Assembly (NCBI RefSeq): GCF_014385165.1 | Contig: NZ_JACRTF010000001.1 | Coordinates: forward strand, 1,798,001-1,862,000 | Source of the DNA: Jilunia laotingensis | Lineage (GTDB): Bacteria; Bacteroidota; Bacteroidia; Bacteroidales; Bacteroidaceae | Direction of reading: 5' to 3' | Length of the DNA stretch: 64,000 nt | Part shown: positions 1 through 9,700 of the stretch, in pieces | How the letters are laid out: every line of letters begins with the position of its first letter | How positions within the stretch are numbered: position 1 is the stretch's first letter | Notes under the pieces: generated by a model | Seen by the model: only the letters and a program-made list of their open reading frames with translations | Databases searched by the model: none | What the model was told of the DNA's origin: nothing | Made by a program: the position numbers and the translations under genes

Positions 1-962
1 CCGGTGAAGGACGGGTTTATTTTCATCCGATATTGATGATGCATGCTGCCACTTTATATGGAAAGACCTATACGGAGTTCATGTCAGATCATAACGTGTT
101 GGTGGAATCTAACTTACGATTGCTTGAAATGTATGACCATGATGCTGTTAGCGTCATTTCCGATCCTTATAGGGAAGCATCCGCTTTTGGAGCTACCATT
201 ACTTTCAACGGTGATAACTCTCCTAAAGGTGAGAAATTGGTTCATTCCATGGAAGACGTTGAAAGGTTGGAGATTCCTGATGTATATGCTTGTGAACGGA
301 CTTTGGACAGGATAAACGGAGTGAAACTGTTTCGTGAAAAGTTGGGTGAGCCATTTCCCATAATAGGTTGGGTAGAGGGACCGCTTGCTGAGGCTGCCGA
401 TCTTGCAGGTGTTTCGGAAATATTGATGAACATGGTGATTGAACCAGAAATGGTTCAGGCATTGCAATTGAAATGTTTGCAGATGGCAAAGAATTTTGCT
501 TTGGCTCAGATTAAAGCCGGGGCTAATATCATTGGGGTAGGAGATGCTGTATGTTCACAGATATCGAAAGACATGTATGATGAGTTCTGTTTGCCTTTGC
601 ACAAAGAGCTTTTCTCATTTATCCATGCGCAAGGAGCCATTGTCAAACTTCATATTTGTGGGAATATAACTCATATATTGCCTTCTTTGGCCAAAACGGA
701 TGTGGATATATTAGATGTGGACTGGATGGTCAATGTAAGAGAGGCCTATGAAGTGATGGGAGAAGATGTTATGATATGTGGTAATCTTGATCCTGTAACG
801 GTAGTTATGCAAGGTGACAAGAAATTGATAAAAGAGAAATATGATGCAGTAAAGAGCCAGATACCGCTTGAGAACTGGATAATGATGGCAGGATGTGAGA
901 TTCCGCGCGCTACACCGGTTGAGAATATGAGATATTTGAGAGAGATTTCAATAGGACGATAA
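1..962 (+). CDS. MtaA/CmuA-type (URO-D fold) methyltransferase, 5' truncated by window edge
   Basis: The reading frame is open to the left edge (first full codon at 3) and the upstream codons (GRVYFHPILMMH) continue the family's N-terminus, so the gene starts outside the window; the ttg/atg at 33-39 is not the real start. The protein has the uroporphyrinogen decarboxylase fold, but it carries the zinc-ligand pattern His-x-Cys...Cys of methylcobalamin-dependent methyltransferases: LHICGN near residue 207 and MAGCEIP near residue 288 (counted from base 33), plus the NLDP motif. Established knowledge: MtaA, MtbA and CmuA use these ligands to activate a thiol that accepts a methyl group from a corrinoid protein. 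Substrate and corrinoid partner are not visible here; they may be encoded to the left. A haem-pathway HemE role is unlikely. The next gene has its own promoter, so membership of the mannan operon is doubtful. Confidence 0.85.
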   Translation, partial: GEGRVYFHPILMMHAATLYGKTYTEFMSDHNVLVESNLRLLEMYDHDAVSVISDPYREASAFGATITFNGDNSPKGEKLVHSMEDVERLEIPDVYACERTLDRINGVKLFREKLGEPFPIIGWVEGPLAEAADLAGVSEILMNMVIEPEMVQALQLKCLQMAKNFALAQIKAGANIIGVGDAVCSQISKDMYDEFCLPLHKELFSFIHAQGAIVKLHICGNITHILPSLAKTDVDILDVDWMVNVREAYEVMGEDVMICGNLDPVTVVMQGDKKLIKEKYDAVKSQIPLENWIMMAGCEIPRATPVENMRYLREISIGR

Positions 963-1013
963 ATAATATTATAATGGGATAATTTTGTATCAGTATCTCT
1001 TAAAGTGTCCGGC

Positions 1014-1021
1014 TATCTTTG
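1014..1021 (+). promoter_or_regulatory. -7 box of the mannan operon promoter
   Basis: Perfect Bacteroides -7 element TATCTTTG, 45 bases before the phosphorylase start. A TTTG at 984-987 could be a poorly spaced -33 element. It separates the mannan genes from the methyltransferase upstream. Confidence 0.6.
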
Positions 1022-1066
1022 CAGCGTATTATGATATGTATGAGAAAAATAAAATATTGAAAAAGG

Positions 1067-2290
1067 ATGGAAACTTTTAATAATAAGGTAGCGAAGCTCT
1101 TTCGTAAGTATGAAGAGTTGATCGTAAGAAAAAATGAACCTCTTCCCACCGGCAACGGTATTTTTACCCGTTATAAATATCCGGTACTGACGGCTGCCCA
1201 TACGCCTGTTTTTTGGCGTTACGACCTGGATGAGCATTCGAATCCTAATTTGTTGGAACGTATTGGGATGAACGCCACCATGAATTCAGGGGCCATCAAA
1301 TGGCAGGGACGCTATCTGATGCTGGTTCGTGTGGAAGGAGCCGACCGGAAGTCGTTCTTTGCCGTGGCGGAAAGTCCCAACGGTGTGGATAATTTCCGCT
1401 TCTGGGACTATCCCGTTACGATGCCCGAGGACTTGATTCCTGCCACAAACATTTACGACATGCGTCTGACAGCTCATGAGGATGGCTGGATATACGGTAT
1501 CTTTTGTGCAGAGAGGCATGATGATTCTGCGCCCGTCGGGGATTTGTCATCGGCTACAGCTACCGCTGCCATTGCACGTACTAAAGATTTGATCCATTGG
1601 GAACGTTTGCCGGATCTGAAAACACGGAGCCAGCAACGCAACGTAGTCTTGCATCCGGAATTCGTGAATGGGAAATATGCCCTTTATACCCGTCCGCAGG
1701 ACGGATTTATCGATGCCGGTAGCGGTGGAGGCATTGGTTGGGCTTTGGTAGACGATATGACTTGTGCTGAGGTAAAAGAAGAAAAGATTATCGATTCGCG
1801 TTATTACCATACTATTAAAGAGGTGAAAAACGGTGAAGGCCCTCACCCGATTAAGACTCCCCAGGGATGGTTGCATCTGGCTCACGGAGTCCGCGGATGT
1901 GCTTCCGGTTTGCGCTATGTGCTGTATATGTACATGACATCGCTGGATGATCCTACCCGTGTGATTGCTTCTCCGGGTGGTTACTTCATGGCTCCCGAAG
2001 GTGAAGAGCGCATCGGTGATGTTTCCAATGTATTGTTCAGCAACGGTTGGATTGCCGATGAAGACGGAACCGTATTTATCTATTACGCTTCTTCGGACAC
2101 GCGAATGCATGTGGCTACTTCTACCATCAAGAAACTGGTGGACTATTGTATGCACACTCCGCAGGATGGATTGTCGTCATCGGCTTCGGTAGAAACACTG
2201 AAAAAACTCATAAAGCATAACCTTGAGGTGATGAGGGATGCTTCTGAAGACGAAAAGATTATGGAGGTAACGGACATGATACAGGCATAA
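1067..2290 (+). CDS. 4-O-beta-D-mannosyl-D-glucose phosphorylase (GH130 subfamily 1)
   Basis: A cytoplasmic inverting phosphorylase of 407 residues that splits mannosyl-glucose with phosphate into mannose 1-phosphate and glucose. It begins right after an in-frame stop at 1058, so the ATG at 1067 is the first possible one. The general-acid Asp of GH130 lies in NIYDMR at residue 131, the same number as in the characterised B. fragilis enzyme (recalled, not looked up), and the surrounding blocks RKNEP, MLVRVEGADRKSFF, RQNVVLHPEF-like SQQRNVVLHPEF, and NGEGPHPIKTPQGWLH are those of the mannosylglucose branch. No signal peptide. The two following genes, a GPH symporter and a mannobiose 2-epimerase, are the standard partners: mannobiose is imported, epimerised, then phosphorolysed. 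The usual GH26 mannanase of this cluster is not next to it here. Confidence 0.95.
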   Translation: METFNNKVAKLFRKYEELIVRKNEPLPTGNGIFTRYKYPVLTAAHTPVFWRYDLDEHSNPNLLERIGMNATMNSGAIKWQGRYLMLVRVEGADRKSFFAVAESPNGVDNFRFWDYPVTMPEDLIPATNIYDMRLTAHEDGWIYGIFCAERHDDSAPVGDLSSATATAAIARTKDLIHWERLPDLKTRSQQRNVVLHPEFVNGKYALYTRPQDGFIDAGSGGGIGWALVDDMTCAEVKEEKIIDSRYYHTIKEVKNGEGPHPIKTPQGWLHLAHGVRGCASGLRYVLYMYMTSLDDPTRVIASPGGYFMAPEGEERIGDVSNVLFSNGWIADEDGTVFIYYASSDTRMHVATSTIKKLVDYCMHTPQDGLSSSASVETLKKLIKHNLEVMRDASEDEKIMEVTDMIQA

Positions 2291-2314
2291 GGTGTTAGTT
2301 TACAAATAGATACT

Positions 2315-3685
2315 ATGATAAAATTAAGGGAAAAGATTGGTTACGGCTTCGGGGACATGGCTTCGTCTATGTTCTGGAAGCTTTTCGGTTCTTATTTGAT
2401 GATATTTTATACGGATGTGTTCGGGCTCCCCGCAGCGGTGGTTGGAACCATGTTCCTGATAACTCGGGTGTGGGATTCTGCATTTGATCCCATCGTAGGG
2501 GTGATGGCGGATCGTACCCTTTCTCGGTGGGGGAAGTTCCGTCCCTATTTGTTATATCTGGCTGCACCTTTCGGACTGATCGGAGTCCTGACATTTACTA
2601 CCCCGGGTCTGGGTACCACCGGAAAACTCGTCTATGCTTATATTACCTATTCGCTGATGATGATGGTTTATTCGGGCATCAATGTTCCTTATGCATCCTT
2701 GCTGGGAGTAATGAGTCCCGACCCAAAAGAGCGGAACACGCTTTCCACCTATCGCATGACTTTTGCTTATATCGGCAGTTTCATTGCCCTGTTGCTGTTT
2801 ATGCCGATGGTGAATCATTTCAGTCACGGGCATAGTGAGCAATATGGCTGGATGATGGCTGTGGTGGTGATAGCGGTGATGTGTACTGCGCTGTTTTACG
2901 GTTGCTTTGCACTGACACGCGAGCGGGTGAAACCCATTAGGGAGGTACAAAGCCCGTTGAAAGACGATCTGCGCGATCTTTTGCACAATCGTCCCTGGTG
3001 GATTCTGCTTGGGGCAGGCATTGCTGCTTTGGTTTTTAATTCGATTCGTGACGGAGCTACGGTATACTATTTCAAATATTTCATTGTGGAAGAATCTCAT
3101 GCGGCTGTATCCCTTTTTGGAGTCTCTTTTGTGCTGAGCGGGTTGTATTTGGCGGTAGGACAAGCGGCAAACATCGTGGGAGTAATGCTTGCGGCTCCTG
3201 TCAGTAACCGGATCGGAAAGAAGGCTACTTACAAGTGGGCGATGTCGATCGCTACTGTGCTGAGCATTATTTTCTATTGGTTCGGCAAAGGGGATCTGGT
3301 ACTCATTTTTACCTTTCAAGTACTGATCAGTATTTGTGCGGGAAGTATTTTTCCTCTGCTGTGGTCGATGTATGCCGATTGTACCGATTATTCGGAATGG
3401 AAAACAGGGAACAGGGCTACAGGGCTGATCTTTTCGTCTTCATCAATGAGCCAGAAGTTCGGATGGGCGATAGGCACTGCGCTGACCGGATGGCTATTGG
3501 CCTATTTCGGATTTCGGGCGAATGCTGTGCAAAGTGAAGAGGCGATACATGGTATCAAGATGTTCTTGAGCTTTCTGCCTGCTGTCGGTACGGTGTTGAG
3601 TGTGATCTTTATCAGCATGTATCCTCTTAGTGAACAAAGGATGAAGAAGATTGAAGCGGAATTGGAAACTAAACGGAAGGACTAA
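2315..3685 (+). CDS. GPH-family sugar:cation symporter, probable mannobiose importer
   Basis: A 456-residue inner-membrane carrier of the glycoside-pentoside-hexuronide (MelB-like) family. About twelve hydrophobic segments are visible; the N-terminus (IGYGFGDMASSMFWK) and the loop DRTLSRWGKFRPYLL are family signatures. It starts 24 bases after the phosphorylase and its stop codon touches the ATG of the epimerase gene, so the three are one operon. Family knowledge suggests sodium or proton coupling; the substrate, mannobiose or short beta-mannooligosaccharides, is inferred from the neighbours only. Confidence 0.9.
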   Translation: MIKLREKIGYGFGDMASSMFWKLFGSYLMIFYTDVFGLPAAVVGTMFLITRVWDSAFDPIVGVMADRTLSRWGKFRPYLLYLAAPFGLIGVLTFTTPGLGTTGKLVYAYITYSLMMMVYSGINVPYASLLGVMSPDPKERNTLSTYRMTFAYIGSFIALLLFMPMVNHFSHGHSEQYGWMMAVVVIAVMCTALFYGCFALTRERVKPIREVQSPLKDDLRDLLHNRPWWILLGAGIAALVFNSIRDGATVYYFKYFIVEESHAAVSLFGVSFVLSGLYLAVGQAANIVGVMLAAPVSNRIGKKATYKWAMSIATVLSIIFYWFGKGDLVLIFTFQVLISICAGSIFPLLWSMYADCTDYSEWKTGNRATGLIFSSSSMSQKFGWAIGTALTGWLLAYFGFRANAVQSEEAIHGIKMFLSFLPAVGTVLSVIFISMYPLSEQRMKKIEAELETKRKD

Positions 3686-4882
3686 ATGATGGAAGCATTG
3701 CAAAAGCTATATAATGAAATGGAAGATATCCTTGTCTCCAATATTCTTCCTTACTGGATGAACGGGATGAAAGACAATGCGAGAGGCGGCTTTTTCGGAC
3801 GCATCACCGGGAGGGACGTACTCATGCCCGATGCCCCGAAAGGAGCTATTCTTTGTGCGCGTATCCTTTGGACTTTTTCAGCAGCTTACCGGCTTCTTGG
3901 TAAACAGGAATATCTGGATATGGCTACACATGCCAAACGATATCTGATCGATTGTTTCTATGATCGCGATTTCGGGGGCGTATATTGGAGTCTTACTGCC
4001 GAAGGTGATCCGTTGGATACGAAGAAACAGGTGTATGCCATTGGTTTTGCCGTCTACGGATTGAGCGAATATCACCGTGCAACGGGTGATGAAGAAGCAT
4101 TGACGTATGCTGTACGATTGTTCGATGATATTGAAAAGCACAGCTTTGACACGGTAAAGAATGGCTATCAGGAAGCTTTTACCCGTCAGTGGGAGGAGAT
4201 AGCCGACATGCGCCTGAGCGAAAAAGATGCGAATGAAAGGAAGACGATGAATACTCATCTCCATATTCTGGAACCTTATACCAACTTGTACCGGGTCTGG
4301 AAAGACGATCGTTTGCGTGAGCGACTGCATAATCTGATTCTTCTTTTTACAGAGAAGATACTCAATAAGGAGACCAGTCATTTGCAACTCTTTTTTAATG
4401 ACGATTGGCAATCAAAATCCTCAATTATATCGTATGGGCATGACATTGAGGCTTCCTGGCTGTTACATGAGGCTGCTTTGGAATTGGGTGATACAAGATT
4501 ACTGGCATCTGTGGAAATGGTCGTTCGCTGTATAGCCGATGCAGCAGCCGAAGGCGTTACCACCGAAGGAGGAATGATTTATGAAAGGGATACGAATACC
4601 GGACATACGGATGCTGACCGGCATTGGTGGGTGCAAGCCGAGGCGGTAGTGGGATATTTTAATATCTATCAGCACTTTGACGATCCGGTGGCGTTGCAGC
4701 GTTCGCTTGATTGTTGGGAGTTTATTAAAAAACATCTGATAGACCGTGAACATGGGGAGTGGTTCTGGAGTATCCGTGCTGACGGGACAGTGAACCGAGA
4801 AGATGATAAAGCCGGGTTTTGGAAATGTCCTTATCATAATGGACGGATGTGCATGGAGTTGATGCAACGGATCAGTAAATAA
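3686..4882 (+). CDS. Mannobiose (cellobiose) 2-epimerase, AGE family
   Basis: A 398-residue cytoplasmic (alpha/alpha)6-barrel epimerase that turns the reducing-end mannose of mannobiose into glucose, supplying the phosphorylase upstream. Visible family blocks are NARGGFFGRI (residue 31), NTHLHILEPYTNLY (190), ISYGHDIEASWLL (His252), HTDADRHWWVQAEA (307) and KCPYHNGRMC (His384). His252 and His384 correspond to the acid/base pair known from cellobiose 2-epimerases. The ATG follows the transporter stop with no gap; a second ATG comes straight after it. N-acylglucosamine 2-epimerase is the general family name, but length, motifs and context favour the disaccharide epimerase. Confidence 0.93.
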   Translation: MMEALQKLYNEMEDILVSNILPYWMNGMKDNARGGFFGRITGRDVLMPDAPKGAILCARILWTFSAAYRLLGKQEYLDMATHAKRYLIDCFYDRDFGGVYWSLTAEGDPLDTKKQVYAIGFAVYGLSEYHRATGDEEALTYAVRLFDDIEKHSFDTVKNGYQEAFTRQWEEIADMRLSEKDANERKTMNTHLHILEPYTNLYRVWKDDRLRERLHNLILLFTEKILNKETSHLQLFFNDDWQSKSSIISYGHDIEASWLLHEAALELGDTRLLASVEMVVRCIADAAAEGVTTEGGMIYERDTNTGHTDADRHWWVQAEAVVGYFNIYQHFDDPVALQRSLDCWEFIKKHLIDREHGEWFWSIRADGTVNREDDKAGFWKCPYHNGRMCMELMQRISK

Positions 4883-4925
4883 TACTTTACATCTGTTGAT
4901 GCTTTAAACTGATGATGTTTCTTAT

Positions 4926-5035
4926 CACCGAGGAACGTATCGGAGGGCACCGATGAAGGTGTCCTTCCTCACCGATGAAGGCGCTGTTCCTCACCGATGA
5001 AGAACCACTTCCTCACCGAGTAAAAAATGTGTTTA
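4926..5035. repeat. Array A: five tandem units of 22 bp
   Basis: The word CACCGA recurs at 4926, 4948, 4970, 4992 and 5014, an exact 22-base period. The three central units begin CACCGATGAAG and end in TTCCT or, for the first of them, are preceded by a degenerate copy. Across a unit boundary the sequence is a dyad: CCTTCCTCA before and CCGATGAAGG after pair with one symmetric mismatch around a three-base centre. The outer units are degenerate. Not coding in any sensible frame. Confidence 0.8.
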
Positions 5036-5171
5036 AAATGATCTGATAGTCAATGATTTAATATATATGATTTATCTCGATTTTGGTGTCTCTATATGAA
5101 TATCGGCTTTGATAATTGGGCAAACCTGGTATTAAGCTAAATGATTTAATTCAACAATCATGTTTCATTTT

Positions 5172-5208
5172 AAGCTATCATCATGCTCAAACTTGCATAT
5201 GATGGCTT
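5172..5208. other. Hairpin, possible terminator or leader structure
   Basis: AAGCTATCAT and ATGC pair with GCAT and ATGATGGCTT across an eight-base loop with one bulged C, followed by TTTT. It lies 170 bases before the sugar-porter gene and upstream of its promoter, so it could end leaky transcription from the mannan operon. Confidence 0.4.
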
Positions 5209-5345
5209 TTGATAATCAGATGATGTTTTCGCAGGAAGATTGTCAAGTGGATGCGTTGAGCGTATCGGCTTTCTTCGACTTTGCAATAGTAAGATTGTCC
5301 ATGCTTTAAGTAATTCTCTCTATTTTTTACTCGGAGAAAACCGGG

Positions 5346-5353
5346 TTACTTTG
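5346..5353 (+). promoter_or_regulatory. -7 box of the sugar-porter operon
   Basis: TTACTTTG, one mismatch from TAnnTTTG, 24 bases before the start codon. Confidence 0.45.
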
Positions 5354-5377
5354 CGGTCATAATTAATCAATATCATT

Positions 5378-6769
5378 ATGACCATGAAGACACAATCGAA
5401 TCTTTATCTGTTTCTGATCGCCCTGATCTCTGCCATGGGAGGTTTCCTCTTTGGTTACGACTGGGTTGTGATAGGCGGTGCAAAGCCTTTTTATGAACAA
5501 TATTTCCAGATAGCAGGTGATCCTGTCCTCCAAGGCTGGGCTATGAGCAGCGCGTTGATCGGCTGTCTGGTCGGTGCTTTGAGTGCCGGCAAGCTGAGCG
5601 ACCGTCTCGGACGTAAGCCTATCCTGATTCTGGCTGCGGGACTGTTTATTGCCACGGCAATTGGTACGGGTGCTGTCCATTCCTTTACTTATTTTAATGT
5701 ATTCCGGTTGATAGGCGGATTTGCTATTGGCATTGCTTCCAGCCTTTCACCTATGTATATTGCCGAGATAGCTCCGGCACATCTTCGGGGACGGTTCGTT
5801 TCCATCAATCAGTTAACAGTTGTATTGGGCATACTTGCCTCCCAGATCGTGAACTGGCAGATAGCCGAACCTGTGCAGGCAGGTGCCACAGCGGAGATGA
5901 TCCGTGAATCGTGGAACGGGCAATGGGGCTGGCGTTGGATGTTCTGGGCGATGACCGTGCCTGCAACTTTGTTTTTCGGTTTTAGCTTCATTCTTCCCGA
6001 AAGTCCCCGTTGGCTGGCTTCTTCCGGTCGCCGGGAAGCAGCATTGAAAGTGTTCGCGCGTATGGGAGGAGATGCCTATGCACGTAGGGAACTGCAAGCC
6101 ATCGATGCATCTTCCACCGGTACTGAGCAACAAGGAGGATTCAAGCAATTACTTCAACCATCCATGAGGAAAGTCTTGATAATTGGTATTGTTATGGCTG
6201 TTCTGCAACAATGGTGTGGCATTAATGTGATATTCAATTATGCCCAAGAGATATTTATGGAAGCGGGTTACGGTGTTTCGGATGTATTGATGAATATTGT
6301 CGTGACCGGTATTACGAATGTGGTCTTTACGATTCTTGCCATGTTTGTTGTTGACCGCTGGGGACGTAAGGTACTCACATTGATCGGATCGTTCGGGCTG
6401 ACCGTTATTTACGCTTTCATGGGGGCAGCCTACTATTTCCACATCACGGGCATCGTATTGCTGGTCATTGTCGTACTGGCTATTGCCTGTTACGCCATGA
6501 CGTTGGCAACTACCATGTGGGTCATCATCTCCGAGATCTTCCCGAACCGTGTACGCGGTGTAGCAATGTCCGTTTGTACATTCGCTCTGTGGGCTGCTTG
6601 TTTCATCCTGACTTATACTTTCCCCGTATTGAACAGTAGCCTGGGGGCAGCCGGAACTTTCTGGTTGTACGGTGTCATCTGTCTTGCCGGCGGAATATTT
6701 GTAGTGACCTGTCTGCCCGAAACGAAAGGGAAGAGCTTGGAAGAGATCGAGAAAGAATTAATAAAATAA
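5378..6769 (+). CDS. MFS sugar porter (XylE/GLUT-like sugar:proton symporter)
   Basis: A 463-residue inner-membrane transporter with about twelve membrane segments and the sugar-porter signatures: GGFLFGYDWVVIGG in helix 1, GKLSDRLGRKP in loop 2-3, PESPRWL before the central loop, DRWGRK in loop 8-9, and PETKGKSLEEIE at the C-terminus. This is the D-xylose/arabinose/glucose branch of the family; the exact sugar cannot be read from sequence. The start could be the ATG at 5378 or at 5384. It is followed after 13 bases by the DUF5107 protein and then an aldose epimerase, so it most likely imports the monosaccharide those two handle. Confidence 0.92.
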   Translation: MTMKTQSNLYLFLIALISAMGGFLFGYDWVVIGGAKPFYEQYFQIAGDPVLQGWAMSSALIGCLVGALSAGKLSDRLGRKPILILAAGLFIATAIGTGAVHSFTYFNVFRLIGGFAIGIASSLSPMYIAEIAPAHLRGRFVSINQLTVVLGILASQIVNWQIAEPVQAGATAEMIRESWNGQWGWRWMFWAMTVPATLFFGFSFILPESPRWLASSGRREAALKVFARMGGDAYARRELQAIDASSTGTEQQGGFKQLLQPSMRKVLIIGIVMAVLQQWCGINVIFNYAQEIFMEAGYGVSDVLMNIVVTGITNVVFTILAMFVVDRWGRKVLTLIGSFGLTVIYAFMGAAYYFHITGIVLLVIVVLAIACYAMTLATTMWVIISEIFPNRVRGVAMSVCTFALWAACFILTYTFPVLNSSLGAAGTFWLYGVICLAGGIFVVTCLPETKGKSLEEIEKELIK

Positions 6770-6782
6770 TCATTATATAAAT

Positions 6783-9700
6783 ATGGAAAAGATAACCCAA
6801 TATTTGATTCAAAGCACCGTTCACACCAGTGAAGTGCGTGCTTGGGAAGAGGATATTCTACTTCCTACTTACGAGATAGGAAAAGAGGAGAAGAACCCTA
6901 TCTTCCTTGAAAAGCGAGTTTATCAGGGCAGTTGCGGATCGGTCTATCCTTATCCTGTGGTAGAAAAGATATCCGATAAGAAAGTCGATAAGCAATATCA
7001 CGCCCTGTTCATCGAGAACGAGTATATAAAGGTGATGATTCTGCCCGAACTGGGCGGACGTGTACACATGGCATACGATAAAGTGAAGAAACGCCATTTT
7101 GTGTATTACAACCAAGTAGTGAAACCTGCCTTGGTAGGACTAACCGGCCCGTGGATTTCAGGAGGTATAGAATTCAACTGGCCTCAGCACCACCGTCCTT
7201 CCACTTATCTGCCCACCGACTTCTCTATCGAGGAGAATCCCGATGGTAGTAAAACCATCTGGTGCAATGAAGTGGAACGCATGTTCCGTACCAAAGGAAT
7301 GCAAGGATTCACGCTCTACCCCGGAAAGGCGTATATCGAAATTAAGGTGAAGATATACAATCGCACTTCTTTCCCTCAGACATTCTTATGGTGGGCAAAT
7401 CCGGCAGTCGTGGTCAACGATCATTACCATTCGGTGTTCCCGCCTGATGTGAATGCCGTGTTCGATCATGGCAAGCGCGATGTTTCCTCTTTCCCCATTG
7501 CTACCGGGACTTATTATAAACAGGATTATTCGGCAGGCGTGGACATCTCGAAGTATAAGAATATCCCCGTGCCTACTTCCTATATGGCTATTAAATCGAA
7601 GTTCGACTTTGTCGGAGGTTATGAAGCCGATGTGCAAGGCGGTTTGCTGCACGTTGCCGATCATCATGTTTCGCCCGGTAAGAAACAGTGGACGTGGGGA
7701 AATGGAAACTTCGGCCGTGCCTGGGATCGCAATCTTACGGACGAGGACGGTCCGTACATTGAGCTTATGACCGGAATGTACACCGACAACCAACCTGATT
7801 TCTCATGGCTTCAACCTTATGAAGAAAAATCATGGGTTCAATATTTCATGCCTTACAGCGAAGTGGGTTATGTGAAAAATGCGACTAAAGATGCCCTGTT
7901 GAACCTAGAACTGAAGGATGGAGAAAGCCGTATCGTCCTCTATACCACAGGCGTGAACAAAGACTTGAACATACTGGTCAAAGATAACCGGGGAAATATG
8001 CTTTTTGATAAGACGCTCCGGATATCTCCTGCCGAACCGTTTGCCGGCACTTTCCCGACAGGAGATTTGAAAGAAGAAGAGATCCGTGTGGAAGTCAGGA
8101 ACCGGGAAGGAAAAGTGATCCTTTCCTATCAGGCGGATAAGCCGGAAATCAAACCGGTTCCCGATCCTGCGAAGGCTGCCAAAGATCCGAAGGACATTGC
8201 TTCAATCGAACAATTGTTCCTTACCGGTCTGCATCTGGAACAGTATCGCCATGCTACTTACAATCCGATGGATTATTATATGGAAGCTCTCCACCGCGAA
8301 CCGGGGGATGTGCGTTGTAACAATGCGGTCGGACTCCTTCTGATGCGTAAAGGGCAGTTTGCACAGGCAGAAGCGTATTTCCGCAAAGCAGTAGAAACCT
8401 TGACCGAACGCAATCCCAATCCGTATGACGGAGAACCTTACTACAACCTGGGGTGGAGTTGCAAGATGCAAGGTAAACCGGATGAAGCATATGATGCGTT
8501 CTTCAAATCGGCTTGGAATGCCGCCTGGCAGGATGCCGCTTATTTTGCCCTGGCACAGATTGAGACACAGAAAGGGAATTATGAGAGTGCGCTTGATAAG
8601 GCAGACCGTTCTCTGATTCGCAACTGGCATAATCACAAGGCTCGTCAGTTGAAAGCCTCCATTCTCCGGAAGCTGAACCGGAAGGAGGAGGCGTTGGCAC
8701 TGATAGAAGAGTCTTTGAAGATAGACCGTTTCAACATGGGCTGCCGTTTTGAACTTTACTTGCTGACACAAGACGAGAAAGTGCTGGCGGATATGAAGAC
8801 GATGATGCGCAATTGGTCGCACGGATTCCTAGAATATGCACTCGATTTTGCCGCTGCCGGTCTGTATGATGAGGCAATTGCCTTGTTGCAAAGCCATGCT
8901 TCGGGAGCTGGAAACGTATATCCGATGGTTTACTATGCACTGGGGTATTTCCATGCCTGTATGGGTGAAAATGAGAAAGCATTGGAATACTATCAGAAGG
9001 CGGAGAAAGAAAACCACGCCTATTGTTTCCCGAACCGCATTGAGGAAGTCCTCATCCTGCAAAGTGCAGTTGCTATGAATAAGCAAGGTGCAAAAGCTGC
9101 TTATAGCTTGGGTAACTTCTGGTATTCCGCCCGTCAGTACGACAGTGCCGTTGCTTGCTGGGAAACTTCTGCTTCCGTCGATCCGTCATTCCCCACCGTC
9201 TGGCGCAATCTGTCATTGGCTTATTACAATAAGCAAAATGAGAAACAGAAAGCTTTGGAGGCCCTTGAAAGAGCTTACAGGCTCGATGAACACGATTCGC
9301 GCATTTTGATGGAACTCGACCAGCTTTACAAACGTCTTGGCCGTCCCCATGCCGAACGCCTTGCTTTCCTCGAAGCTCACCTTGCCGAAACGGAAGAGCG
9401 TGATGATTTGGCTATCGAGCGTATTACGCTTTATAATCAATTGGGTCGTTATGCCGAAGCCAAAGATTTGATCGCTGCCCGTAATTTCCATCCTTGGGAG
9501 GGTGGTGAAGGAAAGATCACCGGGCAGTACGTGTTATGCCGGGTAGAACTTGCGAAAATTGCACTTCGCGAGAAACGGTATGCCGATGCCTTGGCTCTTC
9601 TGAAAGAGACGGAAGACTATCCCTATAACTTGGGTGAAGGCAAGCTGGCGAATGCCGAGGAAAATGATATCTGGTATTACAAAGGCGAAGCCTATCGCGG

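Larger units (their letters stand above)
4883..5377. other. Intergenic region with a short 22-bp array and a hairpin
   Basis: 495 bases without a gene between the mannan operon and the sugar-porter operon. It holds the 22-bp repeat array (4926-5035), a hairpin at 5172-5208 and the promoter of the next gene. No good terminator follows the epimerase gene apart from the array or the hairpin. The rest is AT-rich and shows nothing I can name. Confidence 0.6.

Noticed and set aside
33..41. Start of the methyltransferase gene at ttg/atg 33-39
   Set aside because: The frame is open to the edge and upstream codons match the family's N-terminus, so the gene is cut, not started here.
1547..2155. 202-codon minus-strand frame inside the phosphorylase gene
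   Set aside because: Shadow of a complete, recognisable GH130 enzyme.
2552..3319. 255-codon minus-strand frame inside the GPH symporter gene
   Set aside because: Shadow of the symporter; composition is His/Gln/Arg-rich, typical of a reverse frame.
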